Source: DAHUYF01 sp963838385 (lineage in GTDB: Bacteria; Pseudomonadota; Alphaproteobacteria; ATCC43930; CGMCC-115725). From it: a stretch of DNA of 64,000 bases. The DNA is taken from positions 33,728 to 97,727 of the forward strand of contig CAWIRE010000013.1 in NCBI GenBank assembly GCA_963838385.1. Reading direction: 5' to 3'. Both the position numbers and the translations under genes were made by a program. Below the pieces are notes generated by a model, which saw nothing but the letters and a program-made list of their open reading frames with translations, was not told the origin of the DNA and searched no databases. Below are positions 27,751 to 36,884 of this stretch, in pieces. Position 1 is the stretch's first letter. The number at the start of each line of letters is the position of its first letter.

Positions 27751-29957
27751 CCATGCCGCTTCTGACGCGCCGAGCCTTTGGCCGCGCATTGGGCGCACTG
27801 ACCATTGCCTTCTCGCTGGCGCCGCGCGTCTATGCTGCCACCGGCGCAGGCCTGCCGGGCAGTCTCGCGGGTAATCGCATGCTCGACGCGTGGCTGCGCA
27901 TCAACTCCGACGGTACCGTGACCATCCGCACCGGCAAGGTCGAGCTTGGCCAGGGCATTCTGACGGCGCTGGAGCAGATTGCCGCCGACGAACTCGACGT
28001 CGCGCCCCGGCGTATCAAGCTGATATCGGGAGATACGGCGCAAACACCCGATGAAGGCTTCACCTCAGGCAGCCAGTCGATCGAGTATGGAGGCACCGCG
28101 ATCCGCTACGCTTGCGCCGAAGCGCGCGACATTCTGCTCAAGCTCGCCGCGACGAAGCTCAAGACGCCCCATGATCGGCTCACCGTTTCGGACGGCACGA
28201 TCACGGCGCCAGGCGGCAAGAAAATCACGTATTGGAGGATCAGCGCCGAGGCGGAGCTTCATCGCGAGGCGAGCGCTGGCGTGCCGCCTAAGCCGCCGAA
28301 ACAGCACCAGTTCATCGGCAAAAGCAAGCCGCGGCTCGACATCCCTGCCAAGGTTACGGGGGGCGCCGCCTATGTTCAGGACATCAGGCTTCCAGGCATG
28401 CTCCATGGCCGGATCTCGCGACCGCCGAGCTATCGTGCCGAACTCGTCGCCTTCGACGAGCAGCGCGTGCGCAAGCTGCCGGGGATTGCGGCGGTCGTAC
28501 GCGACGGACGATTCCTTGGCGTTGTCGCCGTGCGCGAAGAGCAGGCTATTGCCGCCCGCGACGAACTCTCGCGCGCCGCGACGTGGCGCGAGGTCCCGTC
28601 ACTGCCCGCACCCGAGAATATCTATGCCTATCTCAGATCGCTGCCGACGGAGGAGCACGCTGTTAGCAGCAAGGGCGGGGATACCGCGCCAGCCGCTCGC
28701 GTATCTCTCGCCGCCACCATTACCAGACCCTATACGGCCCATGCGTCTATTGGCCCGTCTTGCGCGGTCGCGCAGTTCACCGACGGTCAGCTGACCGTTT
28801 GGACCCATTCTCAAGGCGTATTTCCCTTGCGGCGCGACCTCGCCAAAGCGCTCGACATGGACGTTGCAAATATCCGCTGCATCCACGCCCAGGGATCCGG
28901 CTGCTATGGCCACAACGGGGCCGACGATGTCGCCTTGGACGCGGCACTTCTGGCGCGCGCCAGCAACGGCCGCCCGGTCAAGGTGCAGTGGATGCGCGAC
29001 GACGAGTTCGGCTGGGAGCCCTATGGCCCGGCGATGACGGTCGAGCTTCACGCCGACCTCGACGAGGGCGGCATGATCGTCGACTGGACACATGACGTCT
29101 GGACAAACACGCACACGACGCGGCCGCAGAAGGATGGCTGCAACCTTCTTGCATCCTGGCATTTGGCACAACCCAAGCTGCCGGGACACCCTGAGATCAT
29201 TCCTCAACCGGCCGGCGGCGGCGACCGGAACGCCGTCCCGCTCTATGATTTCCCGCGGCAGCGCGTGACCCATCGCTTCATCCCGCAAATGCCGATTCGC
29301 GTATCGGCGCTGCGTGCGCTCGGCGCCTATGCCAATGTCTTCGCCATCGAAACTTTCATGGACGATCTCGCCAAGGCGGCAACGACCGACCCTGTCGAGT
29401 TCCGCCTACGGCACTTGAAGGATCCGCGCGCGATCGCGGTGATCAAGGCCGTTGCCGCCGCCTCGGGCTGGCAATCCGACCTGCCGGCTGGCACCGGAAA
29501 GGGGCGCGGTTTCGCATTTGCAAAATACAAGAACCTGTCAGCCTACCTTGCGGTGATCGTCGACGTCAACGTCGATCGTCAAACCGGCCGAGTCTTGGTC
29601 ACCAGAGCGACAGCGACGATCGATGCCGGCCAAGTGGTGAATCCCAACGGGCTGATGAATCAGACCGAGGGAGGCATCATCCAGGCGGTGAGCTGGACGC
29701 TGAAGGAGCAGGTGCAATTCACGTCAGAGCACATCACATCGCGAGACTGGAGCCGCTACCCCATCATCACCTTTCCAGAGGTGCCCGAGATCAAGGTCAC
29801 GGTGCTGGATCGCCCGACCGAGAAATCGTTGGGAGCTGGCGAAGCGGCGCAGGGACCAACGGCGGCGGCCATCGGCAACGCGATCACCCATGCCACGGGG
29901 ATCCGGCTGCGTGACCTGCCGCTCACGCCCGACCGCGTCAAGGGCGCTTTCGGTTGA
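27747..29957 (+). CDS. Molybdenum hydroxylase large subunit, isoquinoline 1-oxidoreductase beta type, with Tat-like leader
   Basis: A 736-residue molybdopterin-binding subunit of the IorB class. The N-terminus LLTRRAFGRALGALTIAFSL is a twin-arginine-type signal, so the mature complex probably sits in the periplasm with electrons passed to a membrane carrier. The domain starts AWLRINSDGTVTIRTGKVELGQG in family form. SLGAGEAAQGPTAAA near residue 700 holds the catalytic Glu. Its ATG overlaps the stop of the 2Fe-2S gene. This tandem small-large pair is the complete two-subunit enzyme; the substrate is unknown. Confidence 0.9.
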   Translation: MTMPLLTRRAFGRALGALTIAFSLAPRVYAATGAGLPGSLAGNRMLDAWLRINSDGTVTIRTGKVELGQGILTALEQIAADELDVAPRRIKLISGDTAQTPDEGFTSGSQSIEYGGTAIRYACAEARDILLKLAATKLKTPHDRLTVSDGTITAPGGKKITYWRISAEAELHREASAGVPPKPPKQHQFIGKSKPRLDIPAKVTGGAAYVQDIRLPGMLHGRISRPPSYRAELVAFDEQRVRKLPGIAAVVRDGRFLGVVAVREEQAIAARDELSRAATWREVPSLPAPENIYAYLRSLPTEEHAVSSKGGDTAPAARVSLAATITRPYTAHASIGPSCAVAQFTDGQLTVWTHSQGVFPLRRDLAKALDMDVANIRCIHAQGSGCYGHNGADDVALDAALLARASNGRPVKVQWMRDDEFGWEPYGPAMTVELHADLDEGGMIVDWTHDVWTNTHTTRPQKDGCNLLASWHLAQPKLPGHPEIIPQPAGGGDRNAVPLYDFPRQRVTHRFIPQMPIRVSALRALGAYANVFAIETFMDDLAKAATTDPVEFRLRHLKDPRAIAVIKAVAAASGWQSDLPAGTGKGRGFAFAKYKNLSAYLAVIVDVNVDRQTGRVLVTRATATIDAGQVVNPNGLMNQTEGGIIQAVSWTLKEQVQFTSEHITSRDWSRYPIITFPEVPEIKVTVLDRPTEKSLGAGEAAQGPTAAAIGNAITHATGIRLRDLPLTPDRVKGAFG

Positions 29958-29966
29958 GGAGCAACC

Positions 29967-30743
29967 ATGGAAAAGACCGTCGAGATGACCGGCGAGCACA
30001 GGCCGACCAACGCACCGATCAGTCAGGACGAGCGGAATGTCCGCTGCGAGCTTGCCGCAAGCTATCGCTTGGCTCAGAGAAACGGTTGGGATGAACTCAT
30101 CTACAATCACATCTCGGCGCGCGTACCGGGGCCTGAGCATCACTTCCTCATCAACCCGTTCGGTCTCGCCTTCGAAGAGGTCACGGCATCGAACCTGGTG
30201 AAAATCGATCTCGACGGACGCGTCATCGGCGAGACGAATTATCCCGTCAACGCCGCCGGATTTACCATCCATAGCGCCATCCATGCGGCTCGCCCGGATG
30301 TCGGCAGTGTCATGCACCTTCACACCGAGGCAGGCATGGCGCTTTCCATGCTGGAATGCGGCCTTTTGCCACTATCGCAGACCGCGATGTTCTTCCACGG
30401 CCAAATCGCCTTTCATGACTACGAGGGTATCGCGCTTGATCTTGCCGAGCGCGAGCGTCTGGTAGGCGATCTCGGCGGCCGGTCCGTCATGATCTTGCGC
30501 AATCATGGCACGCTGGTAGCCTGCCCCAACATCGGCCAGGCCTTCGTGACCATGTTCCTGCTCGAGAAGGCGGCGCGGGCGCAGCTCCAAGCGATGTCGT
30601 GCAACAGCAAGCTGGTGCAGCCATCCTCTCGCGCCGCCGATATCACCGCGCAGTTCGGCCGGAGCGGCGGCGGCGGCGCGGAATACGCCTGGCAGGCGAT
30701 GGTCCGCCGCCTCGAGCGCGAAGATGCATCGTATAAGAACTGA
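29967..30743 (+). CDS. Class II aldolase/adducin family protein
   Basis: A 258-residue member of the fuculose-phosphate aldolase/adducin fold. Metal-binding histidines are in VMHLHTEAG (near residue 115) and RNHGTLVA (near 178), with an upstream NHISARVPG substrate loop. Family members cleave sugar phosphates or act as decarboxylases or epimerases; this subgroup is often next to catabolic oxidoreductases. It lies nine bases after the IorB-type gene with a GAGGAG site, so it is probably the last gene of that operon. Specific activity is not predictable. Confidence 0.85.
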   Translation: MEKTVEMTGEHRPTNAPISQDERNVRCELAASYRLAQRNGWDELIYNHISARVPGPEHHFLINPFGLAFEEVTASNLVKIDLDGRVIGETNYPVNAAGFTIHSAIHAARPDVGSVMHLHTEAGMALSMLECGLLPLSQTAMFFHGQIAFHDYEGIALDLAERERLVGDLGGRSVMILRNHGTLVACPNIGQAFVTMFLLEKAARAQLQAMSCNSKLVQPSSRAADITAQFGRSGGGGAEYAWQAMVRRLEREDASYKN

Positions 30744-30752
30744 GCTGCCGCC

Positions 30753-31412
30753 ATGAACGATATCGCCAACTCGTTTCTGCTCATCTACGCCGGCCTTTTC
30801 CCGATCGTGAACCCGATAGGCAGCGCACCGATCTTCCTCGACCTGACCCGACATTGCACCGATCGCGAGCGCCGCGCCTTGTCAGGCCGCATAGCGGTCA
30901 ACGGCTTCTTTCTGCTGCTGGGCTCGCTGTTCGTCGGCTCGCATGTGCTCGAGTTCTTCGGCATTACCTTGCCGGTGGTGCGCATCGCCGGCGGATTGGT
31001 GGTCACGGCTTTCGCCTGGCGGCTCCTCCATGCCGGAGAAGAACAGGACAAGGAGCGCGCTGCCGAAACTGGCGCCAAGCCGATTGCGCCGAGCGATGCC
31101 TTCTATCCGCTGACCATGCCTTTGACGGTCGGCCCGGGTTCAATTTCGGTCGCCATCACGCTTGGCAGCCAGCGGCCGAAGGGGACAGCCGGTCTCGCCG
31201 ATCTCGCACTGCTCGGCGGCGCAGCCATCGCCGGGCTCGCGGCAGTCGCTGCGACCATATATCTCTGCTATCGCTTTGCCGAGCCGATGGTCGCCGTCCT
31301 CGGCGCTCGCGGCGCGAATGTGCTGGTCAGGCTATCCGCCTTCATCTTGCTTTGCATCGGCATCGAGATCATCTGGAGCGGCTACAGCGCGCTCGTCGGC
31401 CTTGCAGGTTAG
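30753..31412 (+). CDS. MarC-family inner-membrane protein (second copy)
   Basis: A 219-residue polytopic membrane protein with the MarC signature FPIVNPIGSAPIFLDLT and PLTVGPGSISVAI. It keeps the Asn-Pro-Xaa-Gly form of the motif, whereas the copy at 1281 has Asp-Pro-Val-Gly, so the two are diverged paralogues. It begins nine bases after the aldolase stop and may be co-transcribed with it. Function unknown. Confidence 0.9.
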   Translation: MNDIANSFLLIYAGLFPIVNPIGSAPIFLDLTRHCTDRERRALSGRIAVNGFFLLLGSLFVGSHVLEFFGITLPVVRIAGGLVVTAFAWRLLHAGEEQDKERAAETGAKPIAPSDAFYPLTMPLTVGPGSISVAITLGSQRPKGTAGLADLALLGGAAIAGLAAVAATIYLCYRFAEPMVAVLGARGANVLVRLSAFILLCIGIEIIWSGYSALVGLAG

Positions 31413-31753
31413 CTGCTCCATCGACCGATGCGACCAACTCGGCAAGGCCGACGGTACCGCCCCGCCACACTTGCCAGGTACCAGCGACAAGTGCCGGCCA
31501 GTCCATCGCGCGGCGTAATCAGACGCCACCCCATGTCCGTGAGGTCGGAGAGGTCACGCAGCTTGTGCGGTGTGCCATCCGTCGGGATGTGTACGGTTGC
31601 GCGGGTGGCGCAGCCCCGCAGCCGGAAACGTGCTGTACCCTGTCTTCAGCCCTTGGGTCGGGATACGGTCTCCCGGTGGGCGGGCTCCGGTCGATGGTTC
31701 TCCTTGCGGCGCGCGTCGCGATGGGGTAGTGGCGGGCGCAAGAGGAGCAGGTT
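31413..31753. other. Intergenic stretch without a supported gene
   Basis: 341 bases. Open frames here have basic, arginine-rich translations and no family resemblance, as expected of chance frames in GC-rich DNA. A small inverted repeat (GGCGT, AATCAG, ACGCC at 31512-31527) is the only structure noted and has no T run. The promoter of the downstream glycosyltransferase must lie here. Confidence 0.5.
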
Positions 31754-32890
31754 TTGCGGTACGAGGCGACGTCCGTCGATGCGGCGACAATGACCGGACC
31801 GGCACGGGTATCGGAGCTTACCGTCGTCGTGCCGACCTTCAACGAGCGCGACAATGTGGCTCCGCTGGTCGAGCTGGTCGGCGCGGCACTCGCGGGCATC
31901 GATTGGGAGGTGATCTTCGTTGACGACGACTCGGCCGATGGCACGGCCGCCGTCGTGCGCGACCTGGCACGGCGTGATCCGCGTGTCCGCTGTATTCAGC
32001 GCATCGGCCGGCGCGGCCTGTCTACCGCTTGCATCGAGGGCGTTTTGGCATCCTCGTCGCCCTTTGTCGCCGTGATGGACGCGGATCTGCAGCACGACGA
32101 GCGTCTGCTGCCGCTCATGCTCGAGGTATTGAAGGGCGACACCTGCGATCTCGTCGTCGGCTCGCGTTACGTCTCAGGCGGCAGCCTGGGCGACTGGGAC
32201 AACCGCCGCGCCGGGATCAGCGGGCTTGCCACGCGGCTATCACGCTTCGTGTGCAAGGCGGACATCGCAGACCCGATGAGCGGCTTCTTCATGGTGCGTC
32301 GCGGGGTTTTCGAGGGCGCTGTGCGCCGGCTATCGGGTCAGGGCTTCAAGATCCTGCTCGACCTGCTCGCCTCCGCGCCCGGACAGATCCGCCTCAAGGA
32401 GCTGCCTTACCAGTTTCGCCGTCGTCGACACGGCACAAGCAAGCTGGATACGCTTGTCGCGTGGGAATTCGGCATGCTGCTCGCCGACAAGCTCGTCGGC
32501 CATCTCGTCCCCGTGCGCTTCGCCCTCTTCGCCTTCATCGGGGCGATCGGACTCGGCGTCCATCTCGCGGTCTTGCGTGCGGCGCTGACGGCGCCGACAC
32601 TCGGATTTGCCGCGGCCCAGGCGATCGCGACGCTCGTCGCGATGACGTCGAACTTCTTCCTCAACAACCTCTTCACCTATCGCGATCAGCGTCTGCGCGG
32701 CTGGAGCCTGTTGCGCGGCATGCTCTCCTTCTATCTTATCTGCGCCGTCGGCGCCGTCGGCAACGTGGGCATTGCCTCCTACGTCTTTGCCTCCGACCAT
32801 GTCTGGTGGATCGCTGGGATCGCCGGCGCCGTTCTGGGCTCGGTCTGGAACTACGCCGTCTCCTCGGTCTTCACTTGGCGCCGGGGCTGA
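31754..32890 (+). CDS. GT2 glycosyltransferase (polyprenyl-phosphate type) fused to a GtrA-like membrane domain
   Basis: A 378-residue protein. The N-terminal GT-A domain resembles dolichyl/polyprenyl-phosphate mannose synthase: VVVPTFNERDNV, EVIFVDDDSADGT, VMDADLQHDE (metal-binding Asp) and DPMSGFFMVRR. From about residue 255 four hydrophobic segments form a GtrA-like domain (LFAFIGAIGLGVHLAVL, SNFFLNNLFTYRD) thought to move lipid-linked sugars across the membrane. The start is the TTG at 31754, after GAGGAG; an ATG at 31790 is the alternative. It probably transfers a sugar to a polyprenyl carrier for cell-surface glycans. Confidence 0.9.
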   Translation: MRYEATSVDAATMTGPARVSELTVVVPTFNERDNVAPLVELVGAALAGIDWEVIFVDDDSADGTAAVVRDLARRDPRVRCIQRIGRRGLSTACIEGVLASSSPFVAVMDADLQHDERLLPLMLEVLKGDTCDLVVGSRYVSGGSLGDWDNRRAGISGLATRLSRFVCKADIADPMSGFFMVRRGVFEGAVRRLSGQGFKILLDLLASAPGQIRLKELPYQFRRRRHGTSKLDTLVAWEFGMLLADKLVGHLVPVRFALFAFIGAIGLGVHLAVLRAALTAPTLGFAAAQAIATLVAMTSNFFLNNLFTYRDQRLRGWSLLRGMLSFYLICAVGAVGNVGIASYVFASDHVWWIAGIAGAVLGSVWNYAVSSVFTWRRG

Positions 32891-32892
32891 GC

Positions 32893-33249
32893 CTATTGCT
32901 GGCGGTTTGCGCGTAGAACATAGCGATCTCCGGCCAGGCGCTCGAACACGACATCGATCATCGGGTGGCTGACCGGTCCGTTGTCGCCGTCGGGGAGCAG
33001 GTTCTGTTCCGAAACATAGGCTTCGTAAGGCCCGCCCTGCGCGTTCTGGGCCAACAGATGATAGAAGGGCTGATCCTTCGAGGGGCGCCGGTCGGCGGGA
33101 ATGGACTGGTACCATTCCTCCGTGTTGTTGAACACCGGGTCGACATCGAAGATCACGCCCCGAAAGGGATAGATGCGGTGGCGCACGATCTGCCCCACCG
33201 AGAACTTGGCCTCGCGGCGAACACGCTCTCTGCTCAACGACTGCCTCAT
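32893..33249 (-). CDS. hspQ: HspQ/YccV hemimethylated-DNA-binding family protein
   Basis: A 118-residue protein with the family core FSVGQIVRHRIYPFRGVIFDVDPVF followed by NTEEWYQSIPADRRPSKDQPFYHLL and YVSEQNLLPD. In E. coli HspQ is a heat-shock protein that binds hemimethylated DNA and modulates Lon protease. It is convergent with the glycosyltransferase, two bases apart. No heat-shock promoter was identified. Confidence 0.9.
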   Translation of the reverse strand: MRQSLSRERVRREAKFSVGQIVRHRIYPFRGVIFDVDPVFNNTEEWYQSIPADRRPSKDQPFYHLLAQNAQGGPYEAYVSEQNLLPDGDNGPVSHPMIDVVFERLAGDRYVLRANRQQ

Positions 33250-33571
33250 TGCCCTCTCACCGGCGGAGCCAAGGGCGGTGTATAGGCAGCCGACGCATCT
33301 TCCTCAAGCGGTGGGCCCCCCACGGCGATGAGGATGCGCCGCTATGAGGCTGCCCGGCCTGCCATCCTAGGCATGCGTCTCCACCTGCGCCGACGCTTAA
33401 CGGTGCGGGGCACCGCCGACACTCGCGCCTTCACCGGCAACGCCGAGACGGCAAAAGGCCTTCCGCCCGGGTCTCCGACCAGGCGCTATAATGGACCATC
33501 TAACGACGGGCGGGGATAAGACACCGCGAGGCGGCCGTATCACGGGCGCCGAGCAAGGTCGGGAGAATGGG
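33250..33571. other. Intergenic stretch upstream of the TonB-like gene
   Basis: 322 bases between divergent hspQ and tonB-like genes. Small open frames here (for example 33328-33519) are arginine-rich and unsupported. A GGTGC-GGG-GCACC inverted repeat near 33404-33416 is noted without an assigned role. Promoters in both directions are expected. Confidence 0.45.
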
Positions 33572-34472
33572 GTGACCGAGGGCGAGACGGGTGGATCGCC
33601 AATAGCTTTGCCGGCCGGCCTGTTGATCGACGAAGTCGAGCCCGCGAGCAGTCGAGAAAGACCGCCTTGGCTGGCCATGCTCGCGGCAGCGCTGCTGCAC
33701 GCTTTGGCAGTGCTCTGGATTGTTGTCGACTGGTCGCATCCGGCGACCCTGCCGAAGGAGCCGGTTATCGTACCGGTGCGGGTAGTCCTTGCCCCGCCCG
33801 CGCCACCCCCGCCGCCTCCGGTACCGGTACCGACGCCCGCGCCCAAGCCCGCTTCTCCGTCCCTGGCCTACCGCGAGTCCGGACCCGATCAGCGCACGAC
33901 GGCTCCGCCCCCCGCCGAAACAAAGGCTCCGGAGGCCGCTGCTCCCCCGCCGCCCGCCCCCGAGGTACCACGGCCGGAGAAAGAGGCGCCCCCGCCGCCC
34001 CCACAGGAAAAACCGATCCCGCCGGAAAAGCAGCCGGCACCGCAGGATAGCGCCAAGCCCCTTCCGAACAAGGAAGTCGCCCGAACTCGAGCCGTCGAAG
34101 AAAGAGGCCGAACGGCTGCAGGCGGCGCGCTTGGCACCGCAGCGACATCTCAACGTCGAGCCGGGGGAGCGTTCTGAAACCGGCGACCCCTATCTCAATC
34201 AGCTTCACGCGTTGATCGAGCGACACCGCATTTACCCGCGGGTGATCGGCCCCTTTGGCCTCCCGGCAGAGGGGACCGCCATCTATGACGTGGCGGTCGA
34301 CCGTTCCGGCCGGGTTATCGGCATCCGGCTCGACCACTCTTCCGGCGTCTCCGGGATCGATCAGGCTGTGGAGAGCATGATCCGCAACAGTCTGCCTTTC
34401 CCGCCGCTGCCCGCAGATTACCCCGATGATGTCAACATCGTGATCGCGATTCGATTGTTTCCACCGTCTTGA
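33572..34472 (+). CDS. TonB-like energy transducer, broken by a one-base frameshift near 34080
   Basis: Inner-membrane anchored periplasmic protein of the TonB/TolA class. A single transmembrane helix (WLAMLAAALLHALAVLWIVV) is followed by a long Pro/Lys/Glu-rich spacer. The C-terminal domain (LNQLHALIERHRIYPRVIGP, then IAIRLFPPS) lies in a different frame. Dropping one C of the CCC at 34080-34082 joins them into about 300 residues. The GTG at 33572 after GGGAG is preferred; an ATG at 33491 is in frame upstream. No ExbB/ExbD or outer-membrane receptor is adjacent. As written, the C-terminal domain would be lost. Confidence 0.78.
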
Positions 34473-34788
34473 GCCGAACTCGCCTGGGCGTTCACGGCAC
34501 CGGCCGCAGCCGCCGCACCTTGGCTGGCCCGGCACCGGTTCGCAGCATCTCGGCGAGATCGACGACCATCTGGCAGAGCGTTTGGGCGTCCATTTCCGAC
34601 GCCGCCGCGCCAATACAGTCTACCGCACCATGGTCACCCGGCAGATCGCCGTCATTCGCCGTCGCCGCCTCGACCATACCCTCTATCCCGCGCTTTTCGC
34701 CGACCTGCAGCTCTACCGGTCTGCTTGGCGGCAGTGGCACCGCCGCTGGCGCGCGCTGGGCGCGGCCGAGGCGCCGCCTCGCTAGTCG
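34473..34788. other. Ambiguous stretch with competing short open frames
   Basis: 316 bases between the tonB-like stop and the LivK-type stop. A plus-strand frame ending at 34785 has the better third-position GC but is very Arg/His-rich and has only a TTG start (34582). A minus-strand frame at 34492-34740 gives an 82-residue acidic product with weaker codon statistics and a GTG start. Neither matches a known family. One may be a real small gene; I cannot decide which. Confidence 0.3.
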
Positions 34789-35991
34789 CTAGGGCTTCGC
34801 CACGAACGGGCAGCCGCCCTGATTCATCGGGCGGAAGGCCTCGTCCCCCGGCGTCCGTGCGAGGATGCGGTAGTCGTCATGGGGATATTTCAATTCCTCC
34901 GGCGCCTTGACCTGCAGCAGATACATCGTGTGCAACACGCGGCCGTCGGGCCGGATGCGGACGTTGTCGTTGTACATGTCGTTGACCGGCAGCTTGCGCA
35001 TCTCGGCCGCGACCGTCTTCGGATCCTTGGTACCTGCTGCCTTCACCGCTTCGAGGTAGTGCAGCGCCGCGGCATAGGCGCCGGCATGGCCCATGGTCGG
35101 AACCTTGCCGTTCATCTCGGCCATGAAACGCTTGGTCCAGGCGCGGGTCTTGTCGTTGAGATCCCAGTAGAAGGATTCCGTCAGCACCAGCCCTTGGGCG
35201 GATTTGAGGCCGAGCGCCTCAACGTCGGTGATGAACATCAGCAGCGCCGCGATCCGCTGCCCGCCCTCGATGATGCCGAACTCGGAGGCCTGCTTGATCG
35301 CGTTGACCGCGTCGGTGCTGGCATTGGCAAGGCCGATCACCTTCGCCTTCGAGGCCTGCGCCTGCAACAGGTAGGAGCTGAAATCGCTGGCATTGAGCGG
35401 ATGGCGCACCTCGCCCAGCACCTTGCCGCCGGCGTCAGTGACGAATTTCGTCGTGTCGCGCTCGAGCGCATAACCGAAGGCGTAGTCGACGGTGAGGAAG
35501 AACCAGGTATCGCCGCCGCGCTTGACCATCGCCCGCGCCGTGCCGTTGGCGAGCGCGTAGGTGTCATAGGTGAATTGGAAACCGAAGGGCGAGCACGCCT
35601 TGCCCGTGAAGTCGGACGAGGCGCTATCGGTGATGAGGAAGATGTGCTGCTTTTCCCGCGCCACTTCCTGGATGGCGAGGCCCGCCGCCGAGGAGCTGCC
35701 GCCGATGATGACGTCGACCTTCTCGTCGTCATACCACTGCCGGGCGATGGCGGAGGCAACGTCCGGCTTGTTCTGCGTATTGGCGCTGATCACCTCGATC
35801 GGCATGCCCAGCACCTTGCCGCCCATGTCTTCCACCGCGAGCCTGGTGCCGACGACCGAACCTTCGCCGACCACATCGGCGTAAGGCCCGTTCATGTCGG
35901 TGAGAACCCCGATTTTGAGGGTGTCGGCGCTCGCCGCACCGGCTGCGAGCGTCATTGCCGCCGCCGTCACCAGACGAAGTCCCAACTGCAT
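34789..35991 (-). CDS. Branched-chain amino acid type (LivK-like) ABC substrate-binding protein
   Basis: A 400-residue family-4 periplasmic binding protein. The signal peptide MQLGLRLVTAAAMTLAAGAASA is followed by the fold start TLKIGVLTDMNGPYADVVG. IIGGSSSAAGLAIQEVA and TVDYAFGYALERDT are typical of the hydroxybenzoate/urea/amide-binding subgroup rather than strict leucine binders. No permease or ATPase gene is nearby, so it is an orphan that must use a distant transporter. It is last of SCP2-like, hydrolase and LivK genes on the minus strand; an aromatic or amide ligand is inferred from context. Confidence 0.9.
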   Translation of the reverse strand: MQLGLRLVTAAAMTLAAGAASADTLKIGVLTDMNGPYADVVGEGSVVGTRLAVEDMGGKVLGMPIEVISANTQNKPDVASAIARQWYDDEKVDVIIGGSSSAAGLAIQEVAREKQHIFLITDSASSDFTGKACSPFGFQFTYDTYALANGTARAMVKRGGDTWFFLTVDYAFGYALERDTTKFVTDAGGKVLGEVRHPLNASDFSSYLLQAQASKAKVIGLANASTDAVNAIKQASEFGIIEGGQRIAALLMFITDVEALGLKSAQGLVLTESFYWDLNDKTRAWTKRFMAEMNGKVPTMGHAGAYAAALHYLEAVKAAGTKDPKTVAAEMRKLPVNDMYNDNVRIRPDGRVLHTMYLLQVKAPEELKYPHDDYRILARTPGDEAFRPMNQGGCPFVAKP

Positions 35992-36033
35992 GGCCTGCCT
36001 CCTTTGGTTATGTCGCTGTTGTCGTCCTCCCTG

Positions 36034-36882
36034 TCATTCCCGCTCGCGGATGCGCTGCAGCACCGGCAGGATGTAGCGCCGGAACTGCGCCGGATTCTCG
36101 CTCATGGGAAAATGGCCGAGTTGCTCCATCACCGTGACCTCCACGCCGGGGATCTGGCGCGCGGTGCGCAGCGTGTCCTCCGGCGTGCAGGAGAAATCGT
36201 ACTCGCCGGTGAGCAGGTAGAGCGGGCATCGGGATGTGTCGATCGCGGCCACCCGGTCGCGCAGATCGCCGTCGACGCGATAGAAATGGAGATCACCCCT
36301 GAACACGCCGGGCCCGCCCTGCAGGTAGTGCCACAGCGTCTCCCAGCGGCTCGCCTCCGGACTCTGTGGCGCCATCAGCCCCGAGACCAGCGCGGCGCAG
36401 ATCTCGCCGTGCACGTCCGGCCGATAGAGCCACGCCGCATCGTACCAGGGGGTCTGGAAATCCGCCGCTTCGAGCCCGATCAGCGCGCGAAACTCGGCGG
36501 CATGCTCGATCGCCAGGTGGAGGACGATGCGGCCGCCGATCGAGCAGCCCAGCGCCACCGGCCGCACGAGCTCGAGCGCGGCGCAGAAGACGCGGATCGT
36601 CTCGGCATAGGAGCGCGTCGTCAGCCGATACTCCTGGCGCTGCCAGCCTTCGGGCGGCGTCGATTTGCCGTGCCACGGCAGATCCAAGGCGAGCACGCGG
36701 AAATGATCGGTGACCTCGGGATCGGCCATGAGATGGCGGAACTGCCGGCCATCGGCGCCGGCGGTGTGCAGGCAGACCAGCGGAATCCCCTGCCCTGCCT
36801 CCTCGAAGTAGAGCCGATGCGGCCGGCCGCCCAGGGTCACATGCACGTAGCGTCCGACAACGGGATCGATCCGCGCGGCCAT
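36034..36882 (-). CDS. Alpha/beta hydrolase
   Basis: A 282-residue hydrolase with the nucleophile elbow GCSIGG (Ser near residue 118), an acid in TGEYDFSC and the catalytic His in EQLGHFPMSENP. FRVLALDLPWHGKSTPP is the oxyanion-loop region of the fold. The architecture suits meta-cleavage-product hydrolases and esterases (MhpC-like), which fits the keto-pentenoate hydratase at 40161, but the substrate is unproven. The ATG at 36882 comes two bases after the SCP2-like stop; longer frames are not supported. Confidence 0.87.
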   Translation of the reverse strand: MAARIDPVVGRYVHVTLGGRPHRLYFEEAGQGIPLVCLHTAGADGRQFRHLMADPEVTDHFRVLALDLPWHGKSTPPEGWQRQEYRLTTRSYAETIRVFCAALELVRPVALGCSIGGRIVLHLAIEHAAEFRALIGLEAADFQTPWYDAAWLYRPDVHGEICAALVSGLMAPQSPEASRWETLWHYLQGGPGVFRGDLHFYRVDGDLRDRVAAIDTSRCPLYLLTGEYDFSCTPEDTLRTARQIPGVEVTVMEQLGHFPMSENPAQFRRYILPVLQRIRERE

Positions 36883-36884
36883 GG

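Noticed and set aside
33328..33519. 63-codon frame between hspQ and the TonB-like gene
   Set aside because: Arg-rich composition, no ribosome site, no recognisable domain.
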